From Nitrosomonadales bacterium (GTDB taxonomy: Bacteria; Pseudomonadota; Gammaproteobacteria; Burkholderiales; Gallionellaceae): 64,000 bases of DNA. Position 1 is the first letter of the stretch; each line of letters starts with the position of its first letter. Of this stretch, positions 26,657-35,227 are shown piece by piece. The DNA lies in contig JACRAT010000036.1 in assembly GCA_016234685.1 (NCBI GenBank), positions 124,001 to 188,000 on the forward strand. Direction: 5' to 3'. Below the pieces are notes generated by a model. It was not told where the DNA came from. It saw only the letters and a program-made list of their open reading frames with translations, and searched no databases. Position numbers and translations under genes: made by a program.

Positions 26657-27957
26657 GCCGCGTCTACTACAACGCCCTGCTCTGGCTGCTGCTGCCGTAT
26701 ATCTTCTTCCACCTGCTGTGGCGTTCGCGCCGCCAGCCGGAATATCGCCAGCGCATCCCCGAACGCTTCGGCCTTTACGATACGCCCGCCCCCAGCCGCC
26801 CGGTCATCTGGCTGCACACCGTGTCGGTCGGTGAGACGCGCGCCGCCGTCACCTTGGTGCGCGGGCTACAACAGCGCTATCCCGGCCACCAGATCCTGCT
26901 CACCCACACCACGCCCACCGGCATGGATGCCTGCCAGCAACTGTACGGCGACAGCGTGCAGCGCGTCTATCTGCCTTACGACTTCCCCGCCCCGGTGCAA
27001 CGCTTCCTCGAACACTACCGCCCCAGACTCGGCGTGCTGCTGGAGACCGAGATCTGGCCGAACCTCATCCACACCTGCCATCAGCGCCACATCCCGCTGC
27101 TGCTGCTCAACGCTAGGCTTTCCGAGCGCTCCGCTGCGGGTTACGCCCGCTTCTCCGGGCTGACCGGCGCGGCATTCGGCGAGCTGGCGGGCGTGGCGGC
27201 GCAAACAGACGACGATGCCGCCCGCCTCGGCCGACTCGGCGCACGCGACGTGGCGGTGATGGGCAACCTGAAATTCGACATCGAACCGCCTGCCGCCCAG
27301 CTCGCACTCGGCGCGCTACTGCGCGAACGGTTCGGCACGCAACGCCGCATCCTCCTGCTCGCCAGCACACGCGAGGGCGAAGAGGCGCTACTGCTGGCGG
27401 AGCTTTCCAAGATAGGTGCCGCTCCCCCTTCCACAGGCTCAGGGCGAACAGAGGGACTTCTGGTCGTCCTCGTCCCCCGCCACCCGCAGCGCTTCGACGA
27501 GGTCGCCGCCCTCATCGAACAGCACGGCTTGCGCTACCAGCACCGCAGCGCCGACCAGCCCATCGCGCCCGAGACACAAGTGGTGCTGGGCGACAGCATG
27601 GGCGAGATGTTCGCCTACTACGCCGCCTGCGACCTGGCTTACATCGGTGGCAGCTTGTTGAAGTTCGGCGGACAGAATCTGCTGGAAGCCTGCGCGGTCG
27701 GCAAACCGGTGCTGCTAGGGCCACACACCTACAACTTCGCGCAAGCCGCCGAGCTGGCCGTGGCAGCAGGCGCGGCCCAGCGGGTGCAAGATGCGGCAGA
27801 GTTGATACTAGCGGCGCAGGCATTGTTGCCTGACACCGCAAAACTCAGCGAGATGGGCCGCTGCGGACTCGGCTTCGTCGCCGCCAATCAGGGCGCAACG
27901 GCTAAGGCGCAGACGCTGATCGCAGAAACGCTGGCGCGGAGACCCGTCCGTCCATGA
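26653..27957 (+). CDS. waaA: 3-deoxy-D-manno-octulosonic acid (Kdo) transferase
   Basis: 434 residues from the ATG overlapping the GT9 stop. A membrane anchor (about 5-22) precedes the GT-B fold. The family-wide [11 protein letters not shown] segment with the catalytic glutamate, TETEIWPN-like [27 protein letters not shown], and [16 protein letters not shown] are present. It adds Kdo to lipid A precursors at the inner membrane. Residues about 253-268 ([16 protein letters not shown]) look like an insertion between [14 protein letters not shown] and [13 protein letters not shown], encoded by a repeat-like segment. Confidence 0.94.
   Translation: MSRVYYNALLWLLLPYIFFHLLWRSRRQPEYRQRIPERFGLYDTPAPSRPVIWLHTVSVGETRAAVTLVRGLQQRYPGHQILLTHTTPTGMDACQQLYGDSVQRVYLPYDFPAPVQRFLEHYRPRLGVLLETEIWPNLIHTCHQRHIPLLLLNARLSERSAAGYARFSGLTGAAFGELAGVAAQTDDDAARLGRLGARDVAVMGNLKFDIEPPAAQLALGALLRERFGTQRRILLLASTREGEEALLLAELSKIGAAPPSTGSGRTEGLLVVLVPRHPQRFDEVAALIEQHGLRYQHRSADQPIAPETQVVLGDSMGEMFAYYAACDLAYIGGSLLKFGGQNLLEACAVGKPVLLGPHTYNFAQAAELAVAAGAAQRVQDAAELILAAQALLPDTAKLSEMGRCGLGFVAANQGATAKAQTLIAETLARRPVRP
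27422..27455. repeat. Repeat-like segment inserted in waaA
   Basis: CCTTCCACAGGCTCAGGGCG (27427 onward) resembles a dispersed repeat whose related inverted form, GCCTGTCCTGAGCTCGTCGA, occurs downstream of pyrD (29825-29844). It encodes a short Pro/Gly/Ser-rich loop without breaking the frame. Confidence 0.55.
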
Positions 27958-28703
27958 GTTCGCCGCGCGACATACCCTTGTCCAGCCTCCAGTTCTATCT
28001 GACGGCGGCCTATCCGTGCAGTTATCTGGAGGAAAAAGAGGCGCGCTCACAGGTGGCAACGCCCAGTTTCCTCATCACTACCGCTACCTATTCCGAGCTG
28101 GTACGGCACGGCTTCCGGCGCAGCGGCACGTTCACCTATCGCCCGCGCTGCGATCTGTGCCGAGCCTGCACCCCGGCCCGCATCCCGGTCGCCGAGTTTG
28201 CGCCTACTCGCGCGCAGCGCCGCGCCTGGAAACAGCATCTCGAACTTGAGGCTTCCGTCCACCCGCTGCGTGACAGCGAAGAATGTTATGAGTTGTATCA
28301 GCGCTATCAGCACGCGCGCCATCCCGGCGGCGGCATGGACAACGATAGCCGTGAGCAATATTGCAATTTCCTTCTGCAAAGTCAGGTTGATTCGATGCTG
28401 GTGGAGTTCCGCGAGGCGGGCGTGCTGCGCATGGTCAGCATCATCGACTTGCTCGACGACGGCCTGTCTTCGGTCTACACCTTTTACGACCCGGACGTGT
28501 CTCGTGGCAGTCTGGGCACGTTCAACATCCTGTGGCAGATCGAGCTGTGCAAACAACTTGAACTGGACTATCTCTACCTCGGCTATTACATTCCCGACAG
28601 CGCGAAGATGGCCTACAAATCCCGCTTCCAGCCGTTGCAAGGGCTGGTGCGGGGCGAGTGGCAGCCTGTCCCGCCCGTCACCACTGAACCCTTGAAAGAC
28701 TAA
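27954..28703 (+). CDS. bpt: Aspartate/glutamate leucyltransferase (N-end rule)
   Basis: 249 residues. The N-terminal ATE domain has Cys22 ([16 protein letters not shown]) and the cysteine set CDLCRAC (66-72). The C-terminal GNAT-like part has [32 protein letters not shown] and [15 protein letters not shown]. It transfers leucine to N-terminal Asp or Glu, marking proteins for ClpS/ClpAP degradation. Starts by an ATGA overlap with waaA. Confidence 0.93.
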   Translation: MSSPRDIPLSSLQFYLTAAYPCSYLEEKEARSQVATPSFLITTATYSELVRHGFRRSGTFTYRPRCDLCRACTPARIPVAEFAPTRAQRRAWKQHLELEASVHPLRDSEECYELYQRYQHARHPGGGMDNDSREQYCNFLLQSQVDSMLVEFREAGVLRMVSIIDLLDDGLSSVYTFYDPDVSRGSLGTFNILWQIELCKQLELDYLYLGYYIPDSAKMAYKSRFQPLQGLVRGEWQPVPPVTTEPLKD

Positions 28704-28705
28704 CG

Positions 28706-29728
28706 ATGTACCCACTCATACGCCCGCTGCTGTTCTCCCTCGCCCCGGAGACCGCCCACCATGTCACCTTGGACGGCCTGCAAACCGCCCACAGACTCGG
28801 CCTGTTGCCGCTGCTGGTGAAACGTCCGGCGGACGATCCACGTACCGTGATGGGGCTGACCTTCCGCAACCCGGTCGGGCTGGCGGCGGGGCTGGACAAG
28901 AACGGCGAATACATCGACGGCCTAGCCGCACTGGGCTTCGGCTTCATCGAGATCGGCACCATCACGCCGCGCCCGCAGCCCGGCAACCCGCAGCCGCGCT
29001 TGTTCCGTCTGCCCGAAGCACAGGGCATCATCAACCGCATGGGCTTCAATAATCTGGGCGTGGATGCGCTGATCGAGAACGTGAAGAATGCGGAATACAG
29101 CGGCATCCTCGGCATCAACATCGGCAAGAACGCCGACACCCCCATCGAACGCGCGGCGGACGACTACCTGATCGGCCTGCGCAAGGTCTACCCGCACGCC
29201 AGCTACGTCGCCATCAACATCTCCTCGCCCAACACCAAGAACCTGCGCCAGTTGCAGGGCGGTGACGAGTTGGATGCTCTGCTGGCACAACTGAAGGCGG
29301 AGCAGGAAAAGCTGGCCGAACAGCATGGGCGCTATATCCCGCTGACGGTGAAGATCGCACCCGATCTGGATGTCGAGCAAGTGCAGCAGATCGCCGCACT
29401 GCTAATGCGCCACCACATCGACGGCGTGATCGCCACCAACACCACACTGTCGCGGGCAGGGGTGGAGAATCTGGAACATGGCGGCGAAACTGGTGGTCTT
29501 TCTGGCGCACCAGTGCGCGACAAATCCACCGCCGTCATCCGCCAACTCGCCGCCGAACTGCAAGACGCACTGCCCATCATCGGCGTCGGCGGCATCCTCA
29601 AGGGATCGGATGCGAAAGAGAAGATGGATGCCGGGGCCGCGCTGGTACAGATCTACAGCGGATTGATCTATCGCGGGGCGGAACTGGTGGCGGAGTGCGC
29701 GCGAGCGTTGAACCCAAAAATCCATTAG
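28706..29728 (+). CDS. pyrD: Dihydroorotate dehydrogenase, quinone-dependent (class 2)
   Basis: 340 residues. The N-terminal membrane-association helix ([19 protein letters not shown]) marks class 2. FMN-site segments [35 protein letters not shown] and [10 protein letters not shown], plus the catalytic serine region [12 protein letters not shown], are intact, as are IGVGGI and [10 protein letters not shown]. It oxidises dihydroorotate with ubiquinone. Two bases separate it from bpt; last gene of the long plus-strand run. Confidence 0.96.
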   Translation: MYPLIRPLLFSLAPETAHHVTLDGLQTAHRLGLLPLLVKRPADDPRTVMGLTFRNPVGLAAGLDKNGEYIDGLAALGFGFIEIGTITPRPQPGNPQPRLFRLPEAQGIINRMGFNNLGVDALIENVKNAEYSGILGINIGKNADTPIERAADDYLIGLRKVYPHASYVAINISSPNTKNLRQLQGGDELDALLAQLKAEQEKLAEQHGRYIPLTVKIAPDLDVEQVQQIAALLMRHHIDGVIATNTTLSRAGVENLEHGGETGGLSGAPVRDKSTAVIRQLAAELQDALPIIGVGGILKGSDAKEKMDAGAALVQIYSGLIYRGAELVAECARALNPKIH

Positions 29729-29856
29729 CCCCCCCCTCTAACTCCCCCTTGTGCGAGCATCCGCTACGCGGATTGCCTGCTTACCCCGCTTGAGGGGGCA
29801 TCTGAGCCGCACCTCCCCTGATAAGCCTGTCCTGAGCTCGTCGAAGGGGGGGAGGG
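29729..29856. repeat. Composite GC-rich repeat block downstream of pyrD
   Basis: The block starts CCCCCCCCTCTAACTCCCCC, contains GAGCATCCGCTACGCGGAT with a short palindrome, CCCGCTTGAGGGGGC, and ends GCCTGTCCTGAGCTCGTCGA followed by AGGGGGGAGGG. Its parts resemble the elements in bioF, waaA and before pstS. No gene fits in it. Bases 29857-29982 show nothing I can name. Confidence 0.65.
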
Positions 29857-29982
29857 AATTGAAAGAATTCCGTCTAACGATTATCTGGGTTGGAATGAGC
29901 TAGTCTCACCACAGCAACACCAGCGCCCCGGCCACGATCAGTGACCGCCGGCACCTGCCATGACCAAGGAGCTATCGCTACC

Positions 29983-30288
29983 TCAGTCGGCTGGCTGCAC
30001 CAACACCCACGGGCTGATAACCACGGCCCACATATCCGCATCGGCCTCGTACCAAGCCGCTGCCTGCGCATCGCTGACCTTGCCGACTTGCCCTGCCAGC
30101 AGCCATTGTTCGACTTGAGTCTTGTTGTCTTCCGAGAACTGGAAGGCCACTTCGACCAGATCCAGCTCCGGCGCAACCGAGACTGCCGCGCCGCTGGCGA
30201 AGAAGCGCTGCAACTCCTTCCAGGCGATGCGCGAAGTCTCCAGATTGACCTTGGTGCGATAGATTTCCTGTGTGTTGTTCCGCGTCAC
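29983..30288 (-). CDS. DUF2288 protein
   Basis: 101 residues from a GTG start with a GGAG ribosome site; an upstream ATG is followed by a stop two codons later. The sequence (KVNLETSRIAWKELQRFFASG, LDLVEVAFQFSEDN, WLLAGQVGKVSDAQAAAWYE, AVVISPWVLVQ) matches the DUF2288 family, small soluble proteins of unknown function in proteobacteria and cyanobacteria. It lies downstream of the lipoprotein gene on the same strand, with 51 bases between. Confidence 0.82.
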   Translation of the reverse strand: MTRNNTQEIYRTKVNLETSRIAWKELQRFFASGAAVSVAPELDLVEVAFQFSEDNKTQVEQWLLAGQVGKVSDAQAAAWYEADADMWAVVISPWVLVQPAD

Positions 30289-30339
30289 TGTTCTTACTCC
30301 ATCTTTGCTTGCCCGACCGACCGGTCAGACTCTGTCGCC

Positions 30340-30609
30340 TTAGCAGCCGACCTTTTCGACCCGCCCGCCCTTGATGATGAAATGGCAGGAAACGGTGATG
30401 CCGTTATCGTCCACGCCATCGTATTGCCACCAAGCTATCTCCCCGCCATTGGTGATGACCGTCGGAATGCCGAGCCGAGCACGCGCCTCCTCCTGAGTCA
30501 TCCCATCCACGGCCTTAACTTCTTGGGCAGTCAACTTTTTCTGCTGCTCACAAGCAGTCAGCACCAACATGGCACAGACCGCCAGAGTACATCGCGTAAG
30601 CAATCTCAC
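30340..30609 (-). CDS. Small lipoprotein of unknown function
   Basis: 89 residues from a GTG start with a CTGGAGAT ribosome site. A signal peptide ends in lipobox LTAC (Cys20). The mature part (KAVDGMTQEEARARLGIPTVITNGGEIAWWQYDG) resembles the SmpA/OmlA-type turn-helix pattern where a short helix reads M-x-x-E-A-x-x-x-L-G-x-P. It ends with a cysteine pair (VSC, KVGC). Possibly a small envelope lipoprotein; function unknown. Confidence 0.75.
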   Translation of the reverse strand: MRLLTRCTLAVCAMLVLTACEQQKKLTAQEVKAVDGMTQEEARARLGIPTVITNGGEIAWWQYDGVDDNGITVSCHFIIKGGRVEKVGC

Positions 30610-30713
30610 ATTTATCTCCAGATTAGCAAGCGGGGTGGCATACTAAACCAAACGGACTCGCGGCGGCAAAGCGCTCATGGTCTCTGTGCGCGCTCCTAAA
30701 CGGATAGTAATAT

Positions 30714-30740
30714 TCAAGTTTGACGGGTACAGGACGATAA
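30714..30740 (+). promoter_or_regulatory. Sigma-28 (FliA) promoter of the chemoreceptor gene
   Basis: TCAAGTTT (30714-30721), exactly 11 bases, then GACGATAA (30733-30740) matches the FliA consensus TAAAGTTT-N11-GCCGATAA in 13 of 16 positions with perfect spacing. It lies 28 bases before the start codon. This places the receptor in the late flagellar regulon. Confidence 0.85.
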
Positions 30741-30768
30741 TGTCCCTTACCAGACAAGGGGATGCACG

Positions 30769-32817
30769 ATGAAGAACAACCAACCCGTTACGCAGCGCGA
30801 TATCGACTATCCAGAGTCGGTGATATTCATCACCAAGACCGATCCCAAGGGGGCGATCACTTACACCAACGATGCCTTCGTCGAGATCAGCGGCTTCTCG
30901 CGTGAAGAGCTGATCGGCGTCAACCACAACATCGTTCGCCATCCCGACATGCCAGCTTGGGCCTTCGCCGATCTGTGGAAAACCATCAAGAGCGGTCGCC
31001 CTTGGCGCGGCGTGGTGAAGAATCGCGCGAAGAACGGCGACCATTACTGGGTGCGGGCGACGGTCTCGCCTATCATTGACCAAGGCAATATCACCGGCTA
31101 CCTCTCTCTGCGCCGCAAACCTTCCCGGAGCGAAATCGCAGCAGCGGAGATGCTGTACAGGTCAGGCTCACCTCAGTCTGGCGGGCGTTCGATCTCCAAC
31201 TGGTTCCGCAATCTGTCGCTGCAAGCCAAACTCCATGTCTTCATTCAGCCTGCCTTGCTGGTGCTGTTAGGCTTAGGCAGTTATGTGGTCAGCGACCATA
31301 TCCGTTCCCAGATGCTGGACGATGCGCAAAAGCGCGCTGAGGGCATCGCCAACGAAGTGATCGACAGCGCCAACATGCTGATGGTGACAGGACAGATCAG
31401 CGACCCCGAAACCCGCCGATTGCTCGTCAAAAAGATCGCCAGCTCCGGCAACATCATCGGCCTGCACCTGCTGCGCAGCGAACAGGTCATCAAGCAGTTC
31501 GGGCCGGGATTGCCGGAAGAACAGGTCGAAGCTGGACTGGCACAAAGTGTCATGGATAAAAAAGAGGCCTTCCATGCACTGGAGTACCGCAATGGTATGC
31601 CCGTCTTCCGCCTAGTCACGCCCTATCTCGCCACCCGCGATTTCCACGGCACGGATTGTCTCTCTTGCCATCAGGTCGAAGCAGGCAGCGTCAATGGCGC
31701 GTCGGTGATCGACATTGACCTGAGCAAAGACTTCAGCGAGCTCCACCGAGTGATGCTGAGCATCGCCGCAGGTCAACTAGCCTTGCAACTGTGCCTGTTC
31801 CTGTTCACCGGCTGGGTGATCCGCCGCTTCATCGCCCGCCCCGTCGCCGAGATCAAAGAGCACCTGCAATCACTGGTCAACGGCAACATGACAGCACAGG
31901 TAGACATCTCCGGCCGCGATGAGATGGGCGAGATCCTCTGCTCGGTGCAATCGGCCAAAGTGCTGCTGGGCGCACTCATCGACCAGAATTCCTCGCTGAG
32001 CCGCCACATCGACGAACGCGCCAAACAACTCTCCAACTCCGTCGCCAGCGTCGAACGTAGCGCACAATCGCAAGCAGAATCCGCCAGCAGCATGGCCGCC
32101 GCCGTGGAAGAGATGTCCGTCAGCATCGACCAAGTGGCCGACAACACCGTGGACGTGCGCAACACCTCCGAGAACTCCAAGCAACTCGCCGACAACGGGC
32201 GCAACGTCGTGCAGCACGTGGTGGACGACATGGCCAAGATCTCCTGCGCCGTGATGGACGCCGCCAAGGCCATTGAAGACTTGGGCGACAAATCCGACCA
32301 GATCCAAAGCATCGTCACCGCTATCAAAGAGATCGCCGACCAGACCAACCTGCTCGCCCTCAACGCCGCCATCGAAGCCGCCCGAGCCGGAGAGCAAGGC
32401 CGTGGCTTCGCCGTGGTTGCCGACGAAGTGCGCAATCTGGCCGAGAAGACCGCCAAAGCCACCCAAAAGATCGCCGGGGTGACCCGCGAGATCCACGACA
32501 GCACCAACCACGCCGTGGCTGAAATGAGCGGCGTCGTCGACATGGTCAAAGCCGGATCACGCCTAGCCGAACAAGCCGGGCTATCCATCATCGGCATCGA
32601 CGAAGGTGCGACCCGCGTCCTCAAAGGCGTGGAAGACATCTCCACCTCGATCAAAGAGCAAAGCCAAGCCAGCCGCGAGATCGCCGTCAACGTCGAACGC
32701 GTCGCCCAGATGTCCGAATCCACCAGCAACGCCGTCCAAGAAGTCGGCAACGTCGCCCAGAAACTGGAGCAACTCGCTCAGTCACTGGAACAGTCGATAG
32801 GGCATTTCAAGATTTGA
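30769..32817 (+). CDS. Methyl-accepting chemotaxis protein with PAS and periplasmic CxxCH haem-type sensor
   Basis: 682 residues. An Aer-like PAS domain (about 12-118: [40 protein letters not shown]) is cytoplasmic. TM1 (about 156-175) leads to a periplasmic sensor (about 176-326), then TM2 (about 328-352), HAMP (about 353-405) and the methyl-accepting signalling domain (about 430-680). The signalling tip reads [20 protein letters not shown]. In the periplasmic part, [11 protein letters not shown] gives Cys297-x-x-Cys300-His301, a c-type haem attachment motif, as in DcrA and Geobacter haem chemoreceptors. It could sense redox or oxygen from both sides of the membrane. Ribosome site AAGGGG. 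Confidence 0.93.
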   Translation: MKNNQPVTQRDIDYPESVIFITKTDPKGAITYTNDAFVEISGFSREELIGVNHNIVRHPDMPAWAFADLWKTIKSGRPWRGVVKNRAKNGDHYWVRATVSPIIDQGNITGYLSLRRKPSRSEIAAAEMLYRSGSPQSGGRSISNWFRNLSLQAKLHVFIQPALLVLLGLGSYVVSDHIRSQMLDDAQKRAEGIANEVIDSANMLMVTGQISDPETRRLLVKKIASSGNIIGLHLLRSEQVIKQFGPGLPEEQVEAGLAQSVMDKKEAFHALEYRNGMPVFRLVTPYLATRDFHGTDCLSCHQVEAGSVNGASVIDIDLSKDFSELHRVMLSIAAGQLALQLCLFLFTGWVIRRFIARPVAEIKEHLQSLVNGNMTAQVDISGRDEMGEILCSVQSAKVLLGALIDQNSSLSRHIDERAKQLSNSVASVERSAQSQAESASSMAAAVEEMSVSIDQVADNTVDVRNTSENSKQLADNGRNVVQHVVDDMAKISCAVMDAAKAIEDLGDKSDQIQSIVTAIKEIADQTNLLALNAAIEAARAGEQGRGFAVVADEVRNLAEKTAKATQKIAGVTREIHDSTNHAVAEMSGVVDMVKAGSRLAEQAGLSIIGIDEGATRVLKGVEDISTSIKEQSQASREIAVNVERVAQMSESTSNAVQEVGNVAQKLEQLAQSLEQSIGHFKI

Positions 32818-32833
32818 TGCAGGCGGGGAGGGG

Positions 32834-32913
32834 CTGTCGTAAGTTGGGTGGAGCGTAGCGCGATACCCAACATGGCGGGCGACGGGTATCGCGTTGCTCA
32901 AGCCATCCTACGC
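32834..32913. repeat. Inverted repeat abutting the decayed oxidoreductase
   Basis: GTTGGGTGGAGCGTAGCGCG with ATACCC, and further on an inverted near-copy GGGTATCGCG...CATCCTACG, form a palindromic element of about 80 bases. It begins 17 bases after the chemoreceptor stop and ends where homology of the flavin oxidoreductase relic stops, so it may mark the break point. Confidence 0.7.
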
Positions 32914-33209
32914 TTGCCAGCCGCCCTGACCTTCGAACCTGCTTGCCGCCGTCCCACGGCACAGCGCACGAACCCTTGCGCCCGGCGTGGCCAAGCTGGA
33001 TCGCCAGCGGCATGGACGAATGCCGACGCACCGCCATCTCCTCCACGATCAACAACCCCGCCCCGGAATGCGACAGATTGCCGTAATGAATCACATGCCA
33101 ATCCGTCGCACTACCGTCTGCCGCCGCAGTATTAGCACATCGGCGGGATGACAAGGCGGTTGGGCAGAATCAGATTGGCGAGGGGGTAGGGGTTGAAGAG
33201 GTGGGGCAT
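32911..33209 (-). pseudogene. Decayed NADH:flavin oxidoreductase (Old Yellow Enzyme family) relic
   Basis: From 33209 the minus strand reads MPHLFNPYPLANLILPNRLV-IPPMC, the standard opening of OYE/YqjM enzymes. The next codon is TAA where CAA (Gln) is expected, and one extra G then shifts the frame. After the shift, ADGSATDWHVIHYGNLSHSG and AGLLIVE continue the family sequence, followed by a deletion to LAIQLGHAGRKGSCAVPWDG. A further shift reveals EGQGGWQA before the homology ends at a repeat. Only about the first third of a normal gene remains, with at least three lesions. Confidence 0.8.
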
Positions 33210-33270
33210 AACAATCCAAAGTAGTGTGGGGGCAAAATGAGGAAATTTATTCCCCCGGCTCATATCGTAA

Positions 33271-33321
33271 CTGCTTTTCCGTACGAAAACAGTAGCAAAG
33301 CCAGTCATGTGCAATTATACT
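33271..33321 (+). promoter_or_regulatory. Possible promoter and operator of the unknown gene pair
   Basis: TATACT at 33316-33321 is a good -10 box; the -35 region is weak. An imperfect palindrome CTGCTTTTCCGTACGAAAAC-AG (33271-33292; core TTTTC-N5-GAAAA) lies just upstream and could be an operator or activator site. Positions only; no protein is assigned. Confidence 0.4.
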
Positions 33322-33340
33322 CCGCGCGTTTCACGGATGA

Positions 33341-33565
33341 ATGAATCACCGAAGAACATATAGAATGGACATCAAAATAGCATTCACCTCAGAGATCAGA
33401 AGCGACGCAAAAGAGATTTTCACGAATGGTGACGATCACTCTTCAAAGAAGAATCTGACCTCAAAACCTATTGCCAGAATGGCATTCGATAGCGTCTTCT
33501 CTGACGTTCTCCAATTGGAGACACCGGAGGAACGTCGTACCAAGTTTCTGCAGATCGGTTACTAA
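33341..33565 (+). CDS. Unrecognised small protein, first gene of a low-GC pair
   Basis: 74 residues from ATG at 33341, or 66 from ATG at 33365 (MDIKIAFTSEIRSDAKEIFT). The sequence is hydrophilic, with no signal peptide, membrane helix or known motif. The stop shares a base with the next ATG (TAATG), so the two are coupled. Base composition is lower in GC than the surroundings. A small gene coupled to a larger one suggests a two-component accessory module such as a toxin-antitoxin, but nothing in the sequence proves it. Confidence 0.55.
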   Translation: MNHRRTYRMDIKIAFTSEIRSDAKEIFTNGDDHSSKKNLTSKPIARMAFDSVFSDVLQLETPEERRTKFLQIGY

Positions 33566-34128
33566 TGTCGCGCAATGACTTCCAGGATGATGTTCTGGAC
33601 GGGCATGGTCGCGCCTGTAGCTCAGACATGGAGAAGCGGGAGCGCGAGATTGAGCAATGGTTTTCATATTTCGCGGAGTACTGCGAATCAGACATGAATT
33701 TAACGATTACCTACAAACCAGATGTGGCAAAGGTGATCAACAGCATGTACTGGGAGCTACTCAACGGAAACTATCGCCACCTAATCAAAAGCAAGTCAGG
33801 CGGCGAGGTCGTGGTCGATCGCCACAAAATCGCCTCCCTAACTGAGCTACTCATTGTCACCGAACAACCAATCACGTGCAAAGATGTGCAAGACGCTCTC
33901 TCACTGAATGCCAGACTGGCCTACTACACTGCCTCCAACATCATCGGAAACTGGAACGCAGATAAGGTAACCGGACTCATGGTGTCAGAAAGTTTCCATA
34001 CGCAACACTTGGTTTGGCTCAGAAACATCGTAAATGCCACGAATCTTAGCCCGGTGTTTTCTAATGCAGCAACTTGGTATCTTGCCGAACTGATATACCT
34101 CGAACGAAGCGCCTCCACCCCAAAATAG
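33565..34128 (+). CDS. Unrecognised protein, second gene of a low-GC pair
   Basis: 187 residues, soluble, probably mainly helical. Recognisable landmarks are MEKREREIEQWFSYFAEYCE, a charged strand SKSGGEVVVDRHKIASLTEL and LIYLERSASTP near the end. I know no family for it. Composition is AT-richer than the housekeeping genes around it. It starts on the stop of the preceding small gene and ends 8 bases before the pyrC stop (convergent). Possible horizontal gain. Confidence 0.6.
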   Translation: MSRNDFQDDVLDGHGRACSSDMEKREREIEQWFSYFAEYCESDMNLTITYKPDVAKVINSMYWELLNGNYRHLIKSKSGGEVVVDRHKIASLTELLIVTEQPITCKDVQDALSLNARLAYYTASNIIGNWNADKVTGLMVSESFHTQHLVWLRNIVNATNLSPVFSNAATWYLAELIYLERSASTPK

Positions 34129-34136
34129 GAACCCAT

Positions 34137-35180
34137 TCACCGGGTGGGATCAACCATCCTCCACCCCATCCTCTCTCCCGCACGCAACGGCACGAGTTTG
34201 GAGCCCCCGAATTCGACGGTGTGGGGCATGTGCCATTCTTCGCGGCGTAACGTGATCGTGTCGGTGTTGCGCGGCAGGCGGTAAAAATCCGCACCGTGGA
34301 AGCTGGCGAAGGCTTCGAGTTTGTCGAGCGCGCCCGCCGCTTCGAAGGCTTCGGCGTACAGCTCGATGGCAGCGTGGGCGGAGTAGCAGCCGGCGCAGCC
34401 GCAGGCGTTCTCTTTGGTGTGTTGGGCGTGCGGAGCGCTGTCGGTGCCAAGGAAGAATTTGGGGCTGCCGCTGGTGGCGGCTTTGACCAGCGCTTCGCGG
34501 TGGGTCTCGCGCTTCAGGATCGGCAGGCAGTAGAAGTGCGGACGGATACCGCCGACCAGCATGGCGTTGCGGTTGTACAGCAGGTGCTGCGGGGTAAGGG
34601 TGGCGGCGATGTTGGTGGGCGCGGCGGCGACGAACTCGGCGGCATCTTTCGTCGTAATGTGCTCGAACACCACGCGCAGCTCGGGCAGGTCTTCCAGCAG
34701 CGGCTGCATGACGCGCTCGATGAACACGGCTTCGCGGTCGAAGATGTCGATGTCGGGGCTGGTGACTTCGCCGTGCACCAACAGCGGGATGCCGCATTCC
34801 TGCATGGCTTCCAGCGCGGCGTAGGTTTTGCGCAGGTCGGTCACGCCTGCGTCGGAGTTGGTGGTCGCTCCGGCGGGATATAGCTTCACGCCATGCACCA
34901 CGCCGCTTTGCTTGGCTCGCTTGATCTCGTCGGCGCTGGTGTTGTCGGTGAGGTACAGCGTCATCAGTGGCTCGAACTTCATCCCGGCGGGCAGGGCTTT
35001 GATGATGCGCTCGCGGTAAGCCTCGGCCTGTTCTGTCGTCGTGACGGGCGGGCGCAGATTGGGCATGACGATGGCGCGGGCGAACTGGCGCGCGGTATCG
35101 GGCAGCACGGATGCCATCAGCGCATCGTCGCGCAGGTGCAGATGCCAGTCGTCGGGGCGGGTGAGGGTCAAGGTTTGCAT
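34137..35180 (-). CDS. pyrC: Dihydroorotase (class II, homodimeric type)
   Basis: 347 residues. Zinc-binding [10 protein letters not shown] opens the protein; the carboxylated lysine is in [16 protein letters not shown]; further ligands are in [17 protein letters not shown] and [14 protein letters not shown]. It closes carbamoyl-aspartate to dihydroorotate, two steps from PyrD in the same window. Length is typical of the E. coli-type enzyme. Confidence 0.96.
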   Translation of the reverse strand: MQTLTLTRPDDWHLHLRDDALMASVLPDTARQFARAIVMPNLRPPVTTTEQAEAYRERIIKALPAGMKFEPLMTLYLTDNTSADEIKRAKQSGVVHGVKLYPAGATTNSDAGVTDLRKTYAALEAMQECGIPLLVHGEVTSPDIDIFDREAVFIERVMQPLLEDLPELRVVFEHITTKDAAEFVAAAPTNIAATLTPQHLLYNRNAMLVGGIRPHFYCLPILKRETHREALVKAATSGSPKFFLGTDSAPHAQHTKENACGCAGCYSAHAAIELYAEAFEAAGALDKLEAFASFHGADFYRLPRNTDTITLRREEWHMPHTVEFGGSKLVPLRAGERMGWRMVDPTR

Positions 35181-35227
35181 GGTCGATTCCTGAAGAGGTT
35201 GGAAGTTACAGATTCAGCGCTGGCCGA

